Shown in pieces: positions 17,884 to 27,142 of a DNA stretch of 64,000 nt (positions within the stretch are counted from its first letter, which is position 1; every line of letters begins with the position of its first letter). This stretch comes from Chryseobacterium pennae. GTDB taxonomy: Bacteria; Bacteroidota; Bacteroidia; Flavobacteriales; Weeksellaceae. The notes below the pieces were generated by a model. The model was not told the DNA's origin. It did not search any database and saw only the letters and a list, made by a program, of their open reading frames with translations. The stretch is taken from assembly GCF_003385515.1 (NCBI RefSeq), contig NZ_QNVT01000024.1:1-64000 (forward strand). The letters are read 5' to 3'. Position numbers and translations under genes: made by a program.

Positions 17884-18529
17884 CATACTCTTCTTTGTCT
17901 TTGTCGTGAGTTTGCTTAAAGCACAGACTCCATATATCGACGTGTTGACCGCTCCTGCAATGGCACTCTATGCCAGCCAGATCAAAAATGAGCAGGAGAA
18001 AACGGTGGATGAAATGAATAAGCTTCAGCAGGCGCAGGCATTTGTTTCTTCCCAGATGGTTATTGCCAATGACCTTCAGAATAAGGTTTATAAAGGGCTG
18101 AAAGAAGTTAATGGAACCCTTAAGAATGGGATTCAGGTTCAGAATATTTACAATAACCTAAGCAAGATTATTACTAATGTCAACGGAATCTATGACGAAG
18201 TTCAGGATGCACCGGAATACAGTGTTTTTGCCTACAAGTCTGTTCAACTGATCACGAATAAAGCTACCGACATTTATACCGATGTCGCTGACCTTCTGAC
18301 CAGCGGTGAGCTGAACCTGGCTACTTCCGGAGACAGGAGACGGCTGCTGTTTAATATTGAGAACAACACCCGCCTGATGAATGTATATCTGGTCAATGTG
18401 CGGTGGGCAATCAAAAGAGCCAAGAAAAAAGGCTTCTGGAAATCCATTAATCCGTTTCAGACGTATGTGAACACTGACAAGCAGATCTTTCAGCAGATTT
18501 TAAATAACGCAGGAACTTTAGGATTATGA
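17870..18529 (+). CDS. TraI-like exported protein, copy 1
   Basis: A 219-aa protein with a signal peptide (cleavage after about residue 18, LKAQTP) and a helical body. It is related to the next two genes: each has a signal peptide, a central region on association with the membrane or channel, and a C-terminal motif of the form D-x-x-I-x-Q-x-I-x-N-N (here DKQIFQQILNNAG). Proteins of this kind (TraI/DUF4141-like) follow traG in CTnDOT-type elements. It overlaps traG by 14 nt and copy 2 by 4 nt. Confidence 0.7.
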   Translation: MKKYSILFFVFVVSLLKAQTPYIDVLTAPAMALYASQIKNEQEKTVDEMNKLQQAQAFVSSQMVIANDLQNKVYKGLKEVNGTLKNGIQVQNIYNNLSKIITNVNGIYDEVQDAPEYSVFAYKSVQLITNKATDIYTDVADLLTSGELNLATSGDRRRLLFNIENNTRLMNVYLVNVRWAIKRAKKKGFWKSINPFQTYVNTDKQIFQQILNNAGTLGL

Positions 18530-19200
18530 AATCGTTTTTAAGACATTTTTTGTTTCTCCTGGTAATTATATATTCTTCATCATTACGGGGACAGTTTACC
18601 GGAGGCAATTACATCTGCTATTACCTGATCAATTCCGAAATTCAGAAAACGATGCAGGAAAATGAAAAGCAAAAAGAGATGAGAAATAAGCAGCTGACGA
18701 ATTTAGGACTGGAATCCGCCAACAAAGAAGAGTGGAATAAATACAGGGAGGTCACTGAGAAAATCAGGGGCAGGCTCAATAACCTTTCATTTGCTGTCCA
18801 GGCTATCCCTACATCCGTAAGTATAGTAAAGGAAATTGAAAAGATTTACGAGATACAGTCCAAAATTTATGATGAGCTGGCAGATGCCCCGTTATGGATT
18901 CCTCTTGCCTTAAGCGGGCAATATGAATTCATTAACAGCTTACAGATGGATATCAGGCTGATGGCAGGTATTGTCCTGTCATACGGAACCATCAACGAAA
19001 TGGAAAAAGCAGAACGTAAAATACTGCTGGATTATGCTGGGTCGGAAATTAAAGGGCTCCGGCAGCAATCTTATTCTACCCTGCAAAAAATTGTCAATGC
19101 CAAACGGAAAATGAAGCTGCGTAACAATCTTTTGCAAAATTGGGTTAACCGTGATAAGAAGATTATCCAGGATATCATTAACAACGCAAATCTTTACTAA
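18526..19200 (+). CDS. TraI-like exported protein, copy 2
   Basis: A 224-aa protein with a signal peptide (hydrophobic to about residue 22, ending LRGQFT). The middle is helical (residues 42-105), and the C-terminus DKKIIQDIINNANLY matches copies 1 and 3. It overlaps copy 1 by 4 nt and ends just before copy 3. It is a likely periplasmic component of the conjugation channel and a divergent paralogue of its neighbours. Confidence 0.7.
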   Translation: MKSFLRHFLFLLVIIYSSSLRGQFTGGNYICYYLINSEIQKTMQENEKQKEMRNKQLTNLGLESANKEEWNKYREVTEKIRGRLNNLSFAVQAIPTSVSIVKEIEKIYEIQSKIYDELADAPLWIPLALSGQYEFINSLQMDIRLMAGIVLSYGTINEMEKAERKILLDYAGSEIKGLRQQSYSTLQKIVNAKRKMKLRNNLLQNWVNRDKKIIQDIINNANLY

Positions 19201-19201
19201 A

Positions 19202-19879
19202 ATGAGAAAACTATTTATGATACTGCCTTTGCTGTTTTTTATCAAAGGCAGTGCCCAGTATTATTACCAGCTCTATTATAACCTGGAATTACAGGCGCAG
19301 GTGACTGCCAACCAGGCGGCAAGAGTTGTGTCGGAAAAGCTCTATCAGAATTCCTATGAAAAGCAACGAAAGGCTTATGATGATATTAAAGAAAAAGCCA
19401 CACAGGTGGTGGTGATTAAAAACCATATTTATAATCAGCTCCGCAATGTCAATTCCGCCTTAAAGCAGGGAAAACAGCTTGAAGCCATCTACTATGATTT
19501 TTCAAAACTGGTGGGAAATATGCAAAAAATGCTGGAATTGTCCGGTCAAAAACCCCAGTATGCGGTTTTGATTACCAATTATTATTCCAAGCTGTACCTC
19601 CATGCTATGAACTCTTATGAGAATATCAGCAGCTGTGTGATGAATGAGGAAAATGATTACCTGATGGATAGCTACGACAGGCAGAAGATCCTTTCCAAGA
19701 TACAGCATGAGATCAAGATCATGAACGGATGGACAGTACATATTATCAATTACCTCCGGAATGCAGACAAAAAACCTTATTTCCGGCACATTGGTGTACT
19801 TAACAGCTGGTATATACAGGACAGGGCAATGATTCAAAATATTATTAACAATTATCAGTATAACCTTAACGGGGGGTAA
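19202..19879 (+). CDS. TraI-like exported protein, copy 3
   Basis: A 225-aa protein with a signal peptide (MRKLFMILPLLFFIKGSAQ). ATG 19202 is chosen because it gives a proper signal sequence; an upstream in-frame ATG at 19151 lies inside copy 2. The body contains a long helix (about 30-85), and the C-terminus DRAMIQNIINNYQYN carries the shared motif. It starts 1 bp after the stop of copy 2. Confidence 0.7.
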   Translation: MRKLFMILPLLFFIKGSAQYYYQLYYNLELQAQVTANQAARVVSEKLYQNSYEKQRKAYDDIKEKATQVVVIKNHIYNQLRNVNSALKQGKQLEAIYYDFSKLVGNMQKMLELSGQKPQYAVLITNYYSKLYLHAMNSYENISSCVMNEENDYLMDSYDRQKILSKIQHEIKIMNGWTVHIINYLRNADKKPYFRHIGVLNSWYIQDRAMIQNIINNYQYNLNGG

Positions 19880-19892
19880 AAATTTTTAAGCG

Positions 19893-20711
19893 ATGAGAAA
19901 TATTTTAATCATGACATTTATAATACTATTGCTCCCCCTCGCTGAAGGGAAAGGGCAAACCATCAAAAGGATAAAAGACAAGCATATCGTAGGGCAGGAA
20001 AAACGGCAGGTATTCTATGAGTGGGGGGACTGGCAGCCCAAACCCAAATATTTTCTGGGTATTCAGACCAATTATGCTTACGCTATGGTATGGGGCTGGC
20101 TTGCCCCGAGCCGGAACCGTAATTACAAAGGCGGCAGTGATATCCGCCCGCTTGGTCCGTGGGGACTTCAAAACCAGCGATACGCCACTACCCTTGTACA
20201 GCAGGATAAAACGGAAGAAATTCAGGAAGAAGCAAAAAATACATACGAAGAAAATCTCAAAGAATTTTACCACTATACCAATGCAACTTCATCGGCAGAC
20301 CCCCTGTACCTGCTGTACTATAAAGACATGCTCAAAAGCCTTGACAATTTTGATACCACTTCTCCGGTTCCGTATCAGTGGGGATTTAGTTCCTATAAAG
20401 CTTGGGAGCGTTTTAACAATTACGGAATTATCGGAGAATGTAAAAGGAAGATCGATGTGATGCAGGATAAATACCGGATCGCCAAAACGGTAGATATGCC
20501 AAGGGGCAAACGGATTCTTGCTTATCACGACTGCCTTATAGAGTGGCGTAAGATGCAGAAATACCTTGCTTACCTCAATACGCAGGCTGAAAACAGGCTG
20601 AAAGCCGAAGCCAGGCTGGAAAGCTATAAAACTAAAAATCCCGGAAAGATCACCAAAGAGCGGCGTGACGCTGAAATATTTATGGATGTGCTGACGGGGC
20701 ATTTATACTAA
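19893..20711 (+). CDS. Exported protein of the tra operon, unknown family
   Basis: A 272-aa protein with a signal peptide (about residues 1-22) and a Trp/Tyr-rich body (YEWGDWQPKPKYFLGIQ, MVWGWLAPSRNRNYKGG). It has two Cys residues near positions 189 and 213. It sits between the TraI-like genes and traJ, all on one strand with short gaps. It is presumably a periplasmic or outer-membrane component of the mating apparatus. I do not recognise the family. Confidence 0.65.
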   Translation: MRNILIMTFIILLLPLAEGKGQTIKRIKDKHIVGQEKRQVFYEWGDWQPKPKYFLGIQTNYAYAMVWGWLAPSRNRNYKGGSDIRPLGPWGLQNQRYATTLVQQDKTEEIQEEAKNTYEENLKEFYHYTNATSSADPLYLLYYKDMLKSLDNFDTTSPVPYQWGFSSYKAWERFNNYGIIGECKRKIDVMQDKYRIAKTVDMPRGKRILAYHDCLIEWRKMQKYLAYLNTQAENRLKAEARLESYKTKNPGKITKERRDAEIFMDVLTGHLY

Positions 20712-20728
20712 TCAATACCAAACAATTT

Positions 20729-21901
20729 ATGAAACAAAAAAAGATAGTAAGAAGCATTGCACTGTTAATGCTTCTCTTTATCCCCTGTCTTGTCTTCTCT
20801 CAGGATACCCATAGCGATGAGTACTATCAGAAGGCAATGGACTTTTTACAGGGTGAAGGCGTACTGGAAGGATGGTTTACCGAAAAATTCCTGCCTTTAT
20901 ATGATAGCTTTATGACGGCAGAGTATGGAAAATTCATTCTGTTCGGACAAGCGGTTGCAGGAGTAGGAGCCTTGCTGTATCTCGGAAATATCGGATGGCA
21001 GATGATCAGTGGAGACCGGGAATGGGAAATCGTTCCGATGCTAAAACCCTTTGCCATCGGTCTTGTGATTATGAACTGGGTATCTTTTGTAGGGCTTCTC
21101 AGGACACCCTTAATGAAATTACAGGATGTATCAGAGGGAAGCTTTGTGGAAAGCCAGCAGGAACTCAATTCTTTACGCTGGGTACGGTTCAAGAAACAGC
21201 AGCAGGTGGTGGACAGGATTGTTGAAGAGCAGGCAAAAGCACAGGCAGAAATTCAGCAGCAGGAAGCCGGAGACCAGTCATTGATTGAACAAGGGCTGGA
21301 TATGATGGGAGACGGCTTAACCAACTTGATGAGCCCGGTGTATGAACTCTACCTGCGTTTACAGGTGGGATTGCAGCTGGCGATTTCCAGCGCATTAGAG
21401 CTTATCGGATTATGGATACTGCGAGTCTGTGTGTATGGTATATTCTTCATTCAGCTCATATTTTCAACTATTTTAATCATTGTCGGCCCTATTCCTGTAG
21501 GCTTATCGGTATTTCCGGCATTTTCCAATTTTCTTTCACAATGGGTTGCAAGATTTATCAATGTGAATCTGTACGGATTTGTAGCATTCATTATTTTGAA
21601 AATAGGGACACTGCTCCAGCTTTTTGCCTTTGAAGCTGAAATTGAACGCTATGACCAGATCATTAATAATGACGGAAGTATCAAAAATATGGATCTGCTG
21701 CTCACTTATTCAAGCAGCGGAATCATGTCTTTCGGGCTTGTAATTGTCTGCTTTTTAATTACAGCAGTAGGAATCTTATGCGTACCCACTCTTGCCAACT
21801 ATATTATACCATCAGGAGGCAGTAACACAGGGGCAATGTCTAAGATGAAACGTGCAGGAATGGCGGTAGCCACTAAAGGTGCATCATTATTAAAAGGATA
21901 A
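20729..21901 (+). CDS. traJ: TraJ, VirB6-like polytopic channel protein
   Basis: A 390-aa membrane protein with a signal-like first helix ending FSQDTH, and several further helices at about 70-90, 105-125, 210-265, 270-295 and 330-355. The middle contains a Gln/Glu-rich cytoplasmic or periplasmic stretch (residues 150-185). Length and position before traK match TraJ of CTnDOT-type elements, the VirB6-like inner-membrane core. It ends 2 bp before traK. Confidence 0.85.
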   Translation: MKQKKIVRSIALLMLLFIPCLVFSQDTHSDEYYQKAMDFLQGEGVLEGWFTEKFLPLYDSFMTAEYGKFILFGQAVAGVGALLYLGNIGWQMISGDREWEIVPMLKPFAIGLVIMNWVSFVGLLRTPLMKLQDVSEGSFVESQQELNSLRWVRFKKQQQVVDRIVEEQAKAQAEIQQQEAGDQSLIEQGLDMMGDGLTNLMSPVYELYLRLQVGLQLAISSALELIGLWILRVCVYGIFFIQLIFSTILIIVGPIPVGLSVFPAFSNFLSQWVARFINVNLYGFVAFIILKIGTLLQLFAFEAEIERYDQIINNDGSIKNMDLLLTYSSSGIMSFGLVIVCFLITAVGILCVPTLANYIIPSGGSNTGAMSKMKRAGMAVATKGASLLKG

Positions 21902-21903
21902 TT

Positions 21904-22518
21904 ATGGGACTCGTAAAAAATATCGAACAGAAAATAAAAATCAATCGGGTAACCTCTATTGGCTGCCTCGTTTTGTCTGTGATCGTGGTTATTGCAGGGT
22001 TTGTGTTTTCCTACAAGCAGATTCAGGATGCCAGAAAATCCATCTATGTGCTTGATAACGGTGTTCCGGTTCTGGTAAAGCAAACTGATTTGCTTATGAA
22101 CCGCCCTGTGGAGTATAAAGCGCAGATCGATCTCTTTCATTCCCTGTTTTTCACCTTATCCGCTGATGACGATTATATCCGTGAACAGACCAAAAAGGCG
22201 TTGTATCTCATTGATGACAGTGGGATGAAAGAATATATGAACCTGAAAGAGAAAGGCTTTTATAATCAGATTATTTCCTCGAACAGTGTCATGACGGTAA
22301 AGGCCGACAGCATTAGGCTTGATGAGCAGAATTTAAAATTCATCTATTATGGGACACAGACCATCAACCGGAAAACACAGCTTATTGTAAGGAAGCTGGT
22401 TACTGAAGGGTTTGTAAAGGATATTCCACGTTCCCCCAACAATCCCCACGGTGTGCTCATTGAAAAATGGAAAACCTTAGATAACTCGGATATATCCGTT
22501 AAAGAAAAATTCAGATAA
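21904..22518 (+). CDS. traK: TraK, VirB8-like assembly factor
   Basis: A 204-aa protein with one N-terminal membrane helix (about 16-37) and a periplasmic domain carrying MNRPVEYKAQIDLFHSLFF, typical of Bacteroidota TraK. VirB8-type proteins nucleate the secretion channel. Its stop overlaps the next start by 1 nt. Confidence 0.87.
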   Translation: MGLVKNIEQKIKINRVTSIGCLVLSVIVVIAGFVFSYKQIQDARKSIYVLDNGVPVLVKQTDLLMNRPVEYKAQIDLFHSLFFTLSADDDYIREQTKKALYLIDDSGMKEYMNLKEKGFYNQIISSNSVMTVKADSIRLDEQNLKFIYYGTQTINRKTQLIVRKLVTEGFVKDIPRSPNNPHGVLIEKWKTLDNSDISVKEKFR

Positions 22519-22898
22519 TGGAAAAATCACAAAAAATAATAAGTAATGACAGAATTTCGCTCTGGAAAAGGGCGGAGCATTTCGCAGAAAAGTATCCCCA
22601 AAGAACATTTTATATCATGTTTGGGCTTATTTTCTTTTCCGTCCTTTTTAGCATCGGGAACCTTATTTATGTCCAGAAAGTTTCCGTTCCCCAGTATGAA
22701 AAGATGAAGAAGCAAAATATCCTTACAGATGCGACAGCCTCCTTTGGGGCGGGCGTCAGGGAAACAGAAAAAATTATGGATATACGGCAGGCCCTGAAAG
22801 AGCTCGATTATTACCGCAGAAAAACAGTCCTGAGCGCTTCAGACAGTGTCAGGATAAAATACCTGCTGGATAAATACCAAATAAAGAATAAGCGATGA
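22518..22898 (+). CDS. traL: TraL-like single-pass membrane protein
   Basis: A 126-aa protein with one membrane helix (about residues 32-54, FYIMFGLIFFSVLFSIGNL) and a short periplasmic tail. Size and position between traK and traM match TraL in Bacteroidota conjugative transposons. It overlaps traM by 4 nt. The assignment is mainly positional. Confidence 0.72.
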   Translation: MEKSQKIISNDRISLWKRAEHFAEKYPQRTFYIMFGLIFFSVLFSIGNLIYVQKVSVPQYEKMKKQNILTDATASFGAGVRETEKIMDIRQALKELDYYRRKTVLSASDSVRIKYLLDKYQIKNKR

Positions 22899-24151
22899 AG
22901 AAACTTAATGTAAAACAACCCAAATATATCCTTCCGCTCATTGCCCTGCCATTCGTCCTGATGATAGGGTATTTTTATACCCGGTTTGCAGAAGGTTCGG
23001 GAAAAGATAAGAATAAGCTTGCTGAAAGCAAGGATATTTCTACCTACTTCGGGAAAGTCGGAGAACGTTCGGAGATCAAAGGCAAAGCTGATGCCTATGC
23101 CGATTTTTTTGACAGGCGGATGGACGGACGGACTATGATTGACGGCTTCGGAGATGAACAGGAAAACCTTGAAACATTCGATGATAACCTTTCTGACCGT
23201 CAAAAAAGGCATATTGACAGCCTGAATTATGCCCGGGAAAAGGAAAGGCTTAACAATCTTTCCAGGCAGGCAAGACAGCAGTCCTATTACAATGCAATGG
23301 ACGGAAGGCAAAGCAAACAGCGTGAAGATGAGCAGTATGAACGAAGCATGAAGATGCTTAAGATGCTAAACGGGGACAGCCAGCAACAAGGTTCCGGAAA
23401 TTCCCGGGAACAAAAGAACGAAGCGGAGGATTGGAAGAAAGAGCAGATGACGCTCATGCGTGAGCAAATGATGCTTATGGACAGCATTGAAAAAGCCAAC
23501 AATCCTGAGCTGAAGCAGCAGGCCAAGCTGGCGGAGAAGCTTAAGAAAAATGAAAAAGAAAAAGATTTCTTTTTGAACTCCACCCTTAAAGTTACCAAAG
23601 CCGCCAAAAGTGCTGATTTCAACTCCATTTACAGGCAAAAGGAAAGCTCTTTTATTAAAGCTGTAATTGATGAAAACATCAAAGGCTTTATGGGAAGCAG
23701 GATTCGTATCCGCCTGTTGGAAGATGTCTATGTCGGCAATGCTAAAATATCGAAAGGAACCCCCTTGTATGCCTTGATCAGCGGATTTTCACTTCAAAGG
23801 GTAAACCTGCATATCGTGTCGGTTATGCACCAGAACGAAATCCTTCCCATTAACCTTAATATCTATGATATTGACGGAATGGAAGGCTTATATGTACCGG
23901 GTTCTGCATTTAGGGAGATGACACGTTCTATGGGCGAAAATATCGTACAGGGGCAAAACCTCTCTACCGGAAGCGCGGATTTCTTTACCACAACCCTTAC
24001 CTCCGTCTACCAATCCACCTCCAAAACCATTGCAGATGTGATCAGGAAGAACAAAGCCAAGATCAAGTACAATTCCTTTGTATACCTCATTGATAACAAA
24101 GAGCTGGAGAATAAGAAAAAAAATATTTATAAAACCAATACCAATCCTTAA
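22895..24151 (+). CDS. traM: TraM, VirB10-like channel protein
   Basis: A 418-aa protein with one N-terminal membrane helix (about 11-28), then a long charged, Gln/Glu/Met-rich linker (about 60-230), then a folded C-terminal domain (about 240-400) ending in IRKNKAKIKYNSFVYLIDN, characteristic of TraM. In VirB10-type proteins such a linker spans the periplasm and joins inner- and outer-membrane rings. It is followed 3 bp later by traN. Confidence 0.87.
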   Translation: MKKLNVKQPKYILPLIALPFVLMIGYFYTRFAEGSGKDKNKLAESKDISTYFGKVGERSEIKGKADAYADFFDRRMDGRTMIDGFGDEQENLETFDDNLSDRQKRHIDSLNYAREKERLNNLSRQARQQSYYNAMDGRQSKQREDEQYERSMKMLKMLNGDSQQQGSGNSREQKNEAEDWKKEQMTLMREQMMLMDSIEKANNPELKQQAKLAEKLKKNEKEKDFFLNSTLKVTKAAKSADFNSIYRQKESSFIKAVIDENIKGFMGSRIRIRLLEDVYVGNAKISKGTPLYALISGFSLQRVNLHIVSVMHQNEILPINLNIYDIDGMEGLYVPGSAFREMTRSMGENIVQGQNLSTGSADFFTTTLTSVYQSTSKTIADVIRKNKAKIKYNSFVYLIDNKELENKKKNIYKTNTNP

Positions 24152-24154
24152 CCT

Positions 24155-25045
24155 ATGAAGAACCTATTATTTACCCTCACCCTGATGCTGATTTCAACCT
24201 ACACTTTTGCACAAAATCAGGCTCTTTCCAAAGTGTATAAAAGCGGGCTTCCCGAAATTAATATTACCCGGGATGTTAACCTGCATTTTAGGAGTCCCGA
24301 ACCGGTGCAGTTTGTTGATTTAAGCACCAACCGCCTCATTGGCGACCTTCCCGCTGAAAATGTGGTCAGGATTAAAATTCAGCAAAGCGAAGAGGAAAAA
24401 CATTTTGTGAATGACAGCCTGAAAAAGACAGTAGAGATTCCTATAGCATATTCCAATAATCAGGAATTAGGTATTATTACCATTGTCGGGCAATCATTTA
24501 TGGCTCAATACAAACTTATCTTTAAGGAAGATAATTCTTATGATATCATCACCAACATTGAAATTTCACCTCAGGATATGCAGCCTTTGGAATATCCTGA
24601 ATATCAGATGTCCAATGCCGAATTGAGAAAATATTCAATGCAGCTGATAGAAAAAAAAGAAAATAAAATACTCAGAAAGAATACGAATTTGGGGATGAGG
24701 TCACAATTGAATAACGTCTATACTTTCGGTGATTATGTCTTTCTCGATGTAAGCTTTAAAAACAAAACCAATCTTGCTTATGATATTGACAAGCTGAAAT
24801 TTTCCATTGATGACAAGAAAATTTATAAGGCAACCAATGTACAGTCCATAGAAGTTGACCCAGTTTTTAGATTATATGATGTAAAGTCATTCAAAAAATC
24901 TTACCGTAATATTTTTGTGTTCAAAAAATTCACCTATCCTAATAACAAGGTGTTGACGATAAGGCTGATTGAAAACCAGATCAGCGGGCGAACCATTAAC
25001 CTGGAAATCAAATATTCCGATATTTTACAGGCAGATACTTTCTGA
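24155..25045 (+). CDS. traN: TraN, DUF4138 (VirB9-like) outer-ring protein
   Basis: A 296-aa exported protein with a signal peptide ending TFAQNQ (about residue 20), followed by the TraN/DUF4138 start (LPEINITRDVNLHFRSPEP) and a beta-rich body. TraN interacts with TraM in the outer part of the mating channel. A hairpin terminator follows it, so it closes this transcription block. Confidence 0.87.
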   Translation: MKNLLFTLTLMLISTYTFAQNQALSKVYKSGLPEINITRDVNLHFRSPEPVQFVDLSTNRLIGDLPAENVVRIKIQQSEEEKHFVNDSLKKTVEIPIAYSNNQELGIITIVGQSFMAQYKLIFKEDNSYDIITNIEISPQDMQPLEYPEYQMSNAELRKYSMQLIEKKENKILRKNTNLGMRSQLNNVYTFGDYVFLDVSFKNKTNLAYDIDKLKFSIDDKKIYKATNVQSIEVDPVFRLYDVKSFKKSYRNIFVFKKFTYPNNKVLTIRLIENQISGRTINLEIKYSDILQADTF

Positions 25046-25069
25046 CAAACCTATTTATATTAACCTTAG

Positions 25070-25105
25070 CAGGCAGTTCCGGAATTTTCCGGCTGTCTGT
25101 TTTTT
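25070..25105 (+). terminator. Hairpin terminator after traN
   Basis: A long stem formed by the arms CAGGCAG-TTCCGG and CCGG-CTGTCTG around an AATTTT loop is followed by a run of T residues. It lies in the 78-bp gap between traN and the coupling-protein gene and would reduce read-through from the channel genes. Confidence 0.78.
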
Positions 25106-25123
25106 ATATCCTTACTAAAGATT

Positions 25124-27112
25124 ATGCAGGAAAGTAAAGAACAACAGAAAATTTACGATTTTTTTCAGAAGGCGGTGTATATGCTGGTATTGATGGAATG
25201 CGGTATATTGTTTTTTGGCGGAGCTCAAATTCCGATACTTGCAAAACTATTGAAATCATTGGGCAAAATGCCGTTTCTTTTTCCTCCGCTTCATGCGAAG
25301 TTTGCAGAAATTGTACTGATTATTTTGATTGCTATCGGGACAAAGCCGAAAAAGAATCAAAACATAGATATTACAAAATCTATTATTGTTCCCATTATTT
25401 GTGGATTACTGATGATGTTTGGCTCGCTGATGTTTATTGATGATACTTTCAGGAAAGATGCGATATTTTTAGCTCCACATTTCAATATCTATCAGGCGGC
25501 TTATACTCTTCTCTCATTTTTGGGAGTACTGATTACTTTATTGGGAGCTGATAATATCGGCAAGATCATGAAGCATAAATTAGGGAAAGATCGCTGGAAT
25601 ATTGAAGAAGAGAGCTTTGACCAGAATAAAGAACTGATTAATACTGATTTCTCGATTAATATTCCGTACCTGTTCTATTATAACAAGCGGATGAACAAAG
25701 GCTGGATCAATATCAATCCTTTTAAAGGCACGATCGTGATCGGAGTTCCGGGAAGTGGAAAATCTTTTGGAATTATAGCACCTGCGATCCGCCAATTGAT
25801 CCGGAAAAATTTTTGCCTTTGTATTTATGACTATAAACACCCGGATTTGGGAAAGATTGCTTATTACCATTATAGGCTGAAAAAGCAGCATGAAAAGGAC
25901 TATAATTATGATTTTGCTGTGATTAACCTCAATGAAGTGGAGAAATCAAGGCGTGTCAATCCCTTAAGGAAAGAATACCTGTCCACACTGGCTGAAGCAC
26001 AGGAAATGGCAGAGGCGATGGTCTCTTCGCTACAGAAAGGGGGTGGTTCCACAGGTGGCAGTGATCAGTTTTTTACCCAGTCTGCCATTAATTTCCTGTC
26101 GTCCTGCATTGCGTTTCTAGCAAAATACGAGAACGGAAAATTTTCCACTCTTCCGCATTTGCTGGCTTTTATGAACCGCAGTTACGAGGAAATATTTAAT
26201 ACACTATTTACCAATATTGAACTTCACTCTTTGCTTTCGACCTTTAAGTCAGCCTACGATAATAAAGCTTTTGACCAGCTGGAAGGACAGATAGGAACAC
26301 TTAAAATCTTCCTGTCAAGACTGGCAACCAAAGAAAGCTTCTGGGTGTTCTCCGGAGATGAGATTAATTTAAAGATTTCAGATTCTAAGCATCCGACCAT
26401 TATCGTTCTGGCATCCGACCCTAATACCCAGGATATCAATTCGGCTTTGTACTCTACGGTGCTGAACAGGTTATTAAAGCAGATCAATTCTAAAGGGAAC
26501 CTTCCCAGCGGAATTATTGCCGATGAGCTGCCTACCATCTATATCCACAAAATCGACAATCTGATCGCCACGGCGCGCAGTAACAAAGTAGCTGTTTTAT
26601 TAGGATTGCAGGAAATTCCGCAGTTTAAACAATTTTACAAAAAAGAGGTTGCCGATACCATTACCGCCATTATCGGTAATATTCTCAGTGGAAGTGCTAG
26701 GGATAAAAGCACACTCGACTGGCTTGAAAAGGTATTTGGCAAAGTGAAGCAAAAATCACAGTCGATGTCGGTTAATAACAACCAGACCACGATTTCCATT
26801 CAGGAGAAAATGGATAACCTTATTCCGGCAGGAAAGATAGCCGGGCTTAGAACAGGGGAAATGGTTGGCATTGTAGCCAAAGACGAACAGAATGAAACGC
26901 AGGAATATACAACTTCTGCTATTCACGGAAAGATTAACCTGGATATGGAAGCGATTAAAACGGAAGAGCAGAATTATATTGACCTGCCGGTATACTACAG
27001 TTTTACGGATGAATCCGGAAACGACAACAAAAACAAAATCCTGATGTCCAATTTTCTCCGTATTAACAGGGAAGTTGAACTCATCGTCGAGGAATTCTCA
27101 CGCAGTGCATGA
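25124..27112 (+). CDS. VirD4-type coupling protein (TraG/MobC family)
   Basis: A 662-aa inner-membrane ATPase that links the relaxosome to the secretion channel. N-terminal membrane helices lie at about 13-33, 52-70, 83-105 and 118-140. Walker A is GVPGSGKSF (about 207-215), and a Walker B-like segment IIADELPTIYI and the following TARSNKVAVLLGLQEIPQ are characteristic of VirD4/TraG proteins. In CTnDOT the equivalent protein (MobC) is encoded with the relaxase; here it follows traN. Confidence 0.87.
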   Translation: MQESKEQQKIYDFFQKAVYMLVLMECGILFFGGAQIPILAKLLKSLGKMPFLFPPLHAKFAEIVLIILIAIGTKPKKNQNIDITKSIIVPIICGLLMMFGSLMFIDDTFRKDAIFLAPHFNIYQAAYTLLSFLGVLITLLGADNIGKIMKHKLGKDRWNIEEESFDQNKELINTDFSINIPYLFYYNKRMNKGWININPFKGTIVIGVPGSGKSFGIIAPAIRQLIRKNFCLCIYDYKHPDLGKIAYYHYRLKKQHEKDYNYDFAVINLNEVEKSRRVNPLRKEYLSTLAEAQEMAEAMVSSLQKGGGSTGGSDQFFTQSAINFLSSCIAFLAKYENGKFSTLPHLLAFMNRSYEEIFNTLFTNIELHSLLSTFKSAYDNKAFDQLEGQIGTLKIFLSRLATKESFWVFSGDEINLKISDSKHPTIIVLASDPNTQDINSALYSTVLNRLLKQINSKGNLPSGIIADELPTIYIHKIDNLIATARSNKVAVLLGLQEIPQFKQFYKKEVADTITAIIGNILSGSARDKSTLDWLEKVFGKVKQKSQSMSVNNNQTTISIQEKMDNLIPAGKIAGLRTGEMVGIVAKDEQNETQEYTTSAIHGKINLDMEAIKTEEQNYIDLPVYYSFTDESGNDNKNKILMSNFLRINREVELIVEEFSRSA

Positions 27113-27142
27113 GATAATTTTAATAATACCTAAAAAAAGTAA

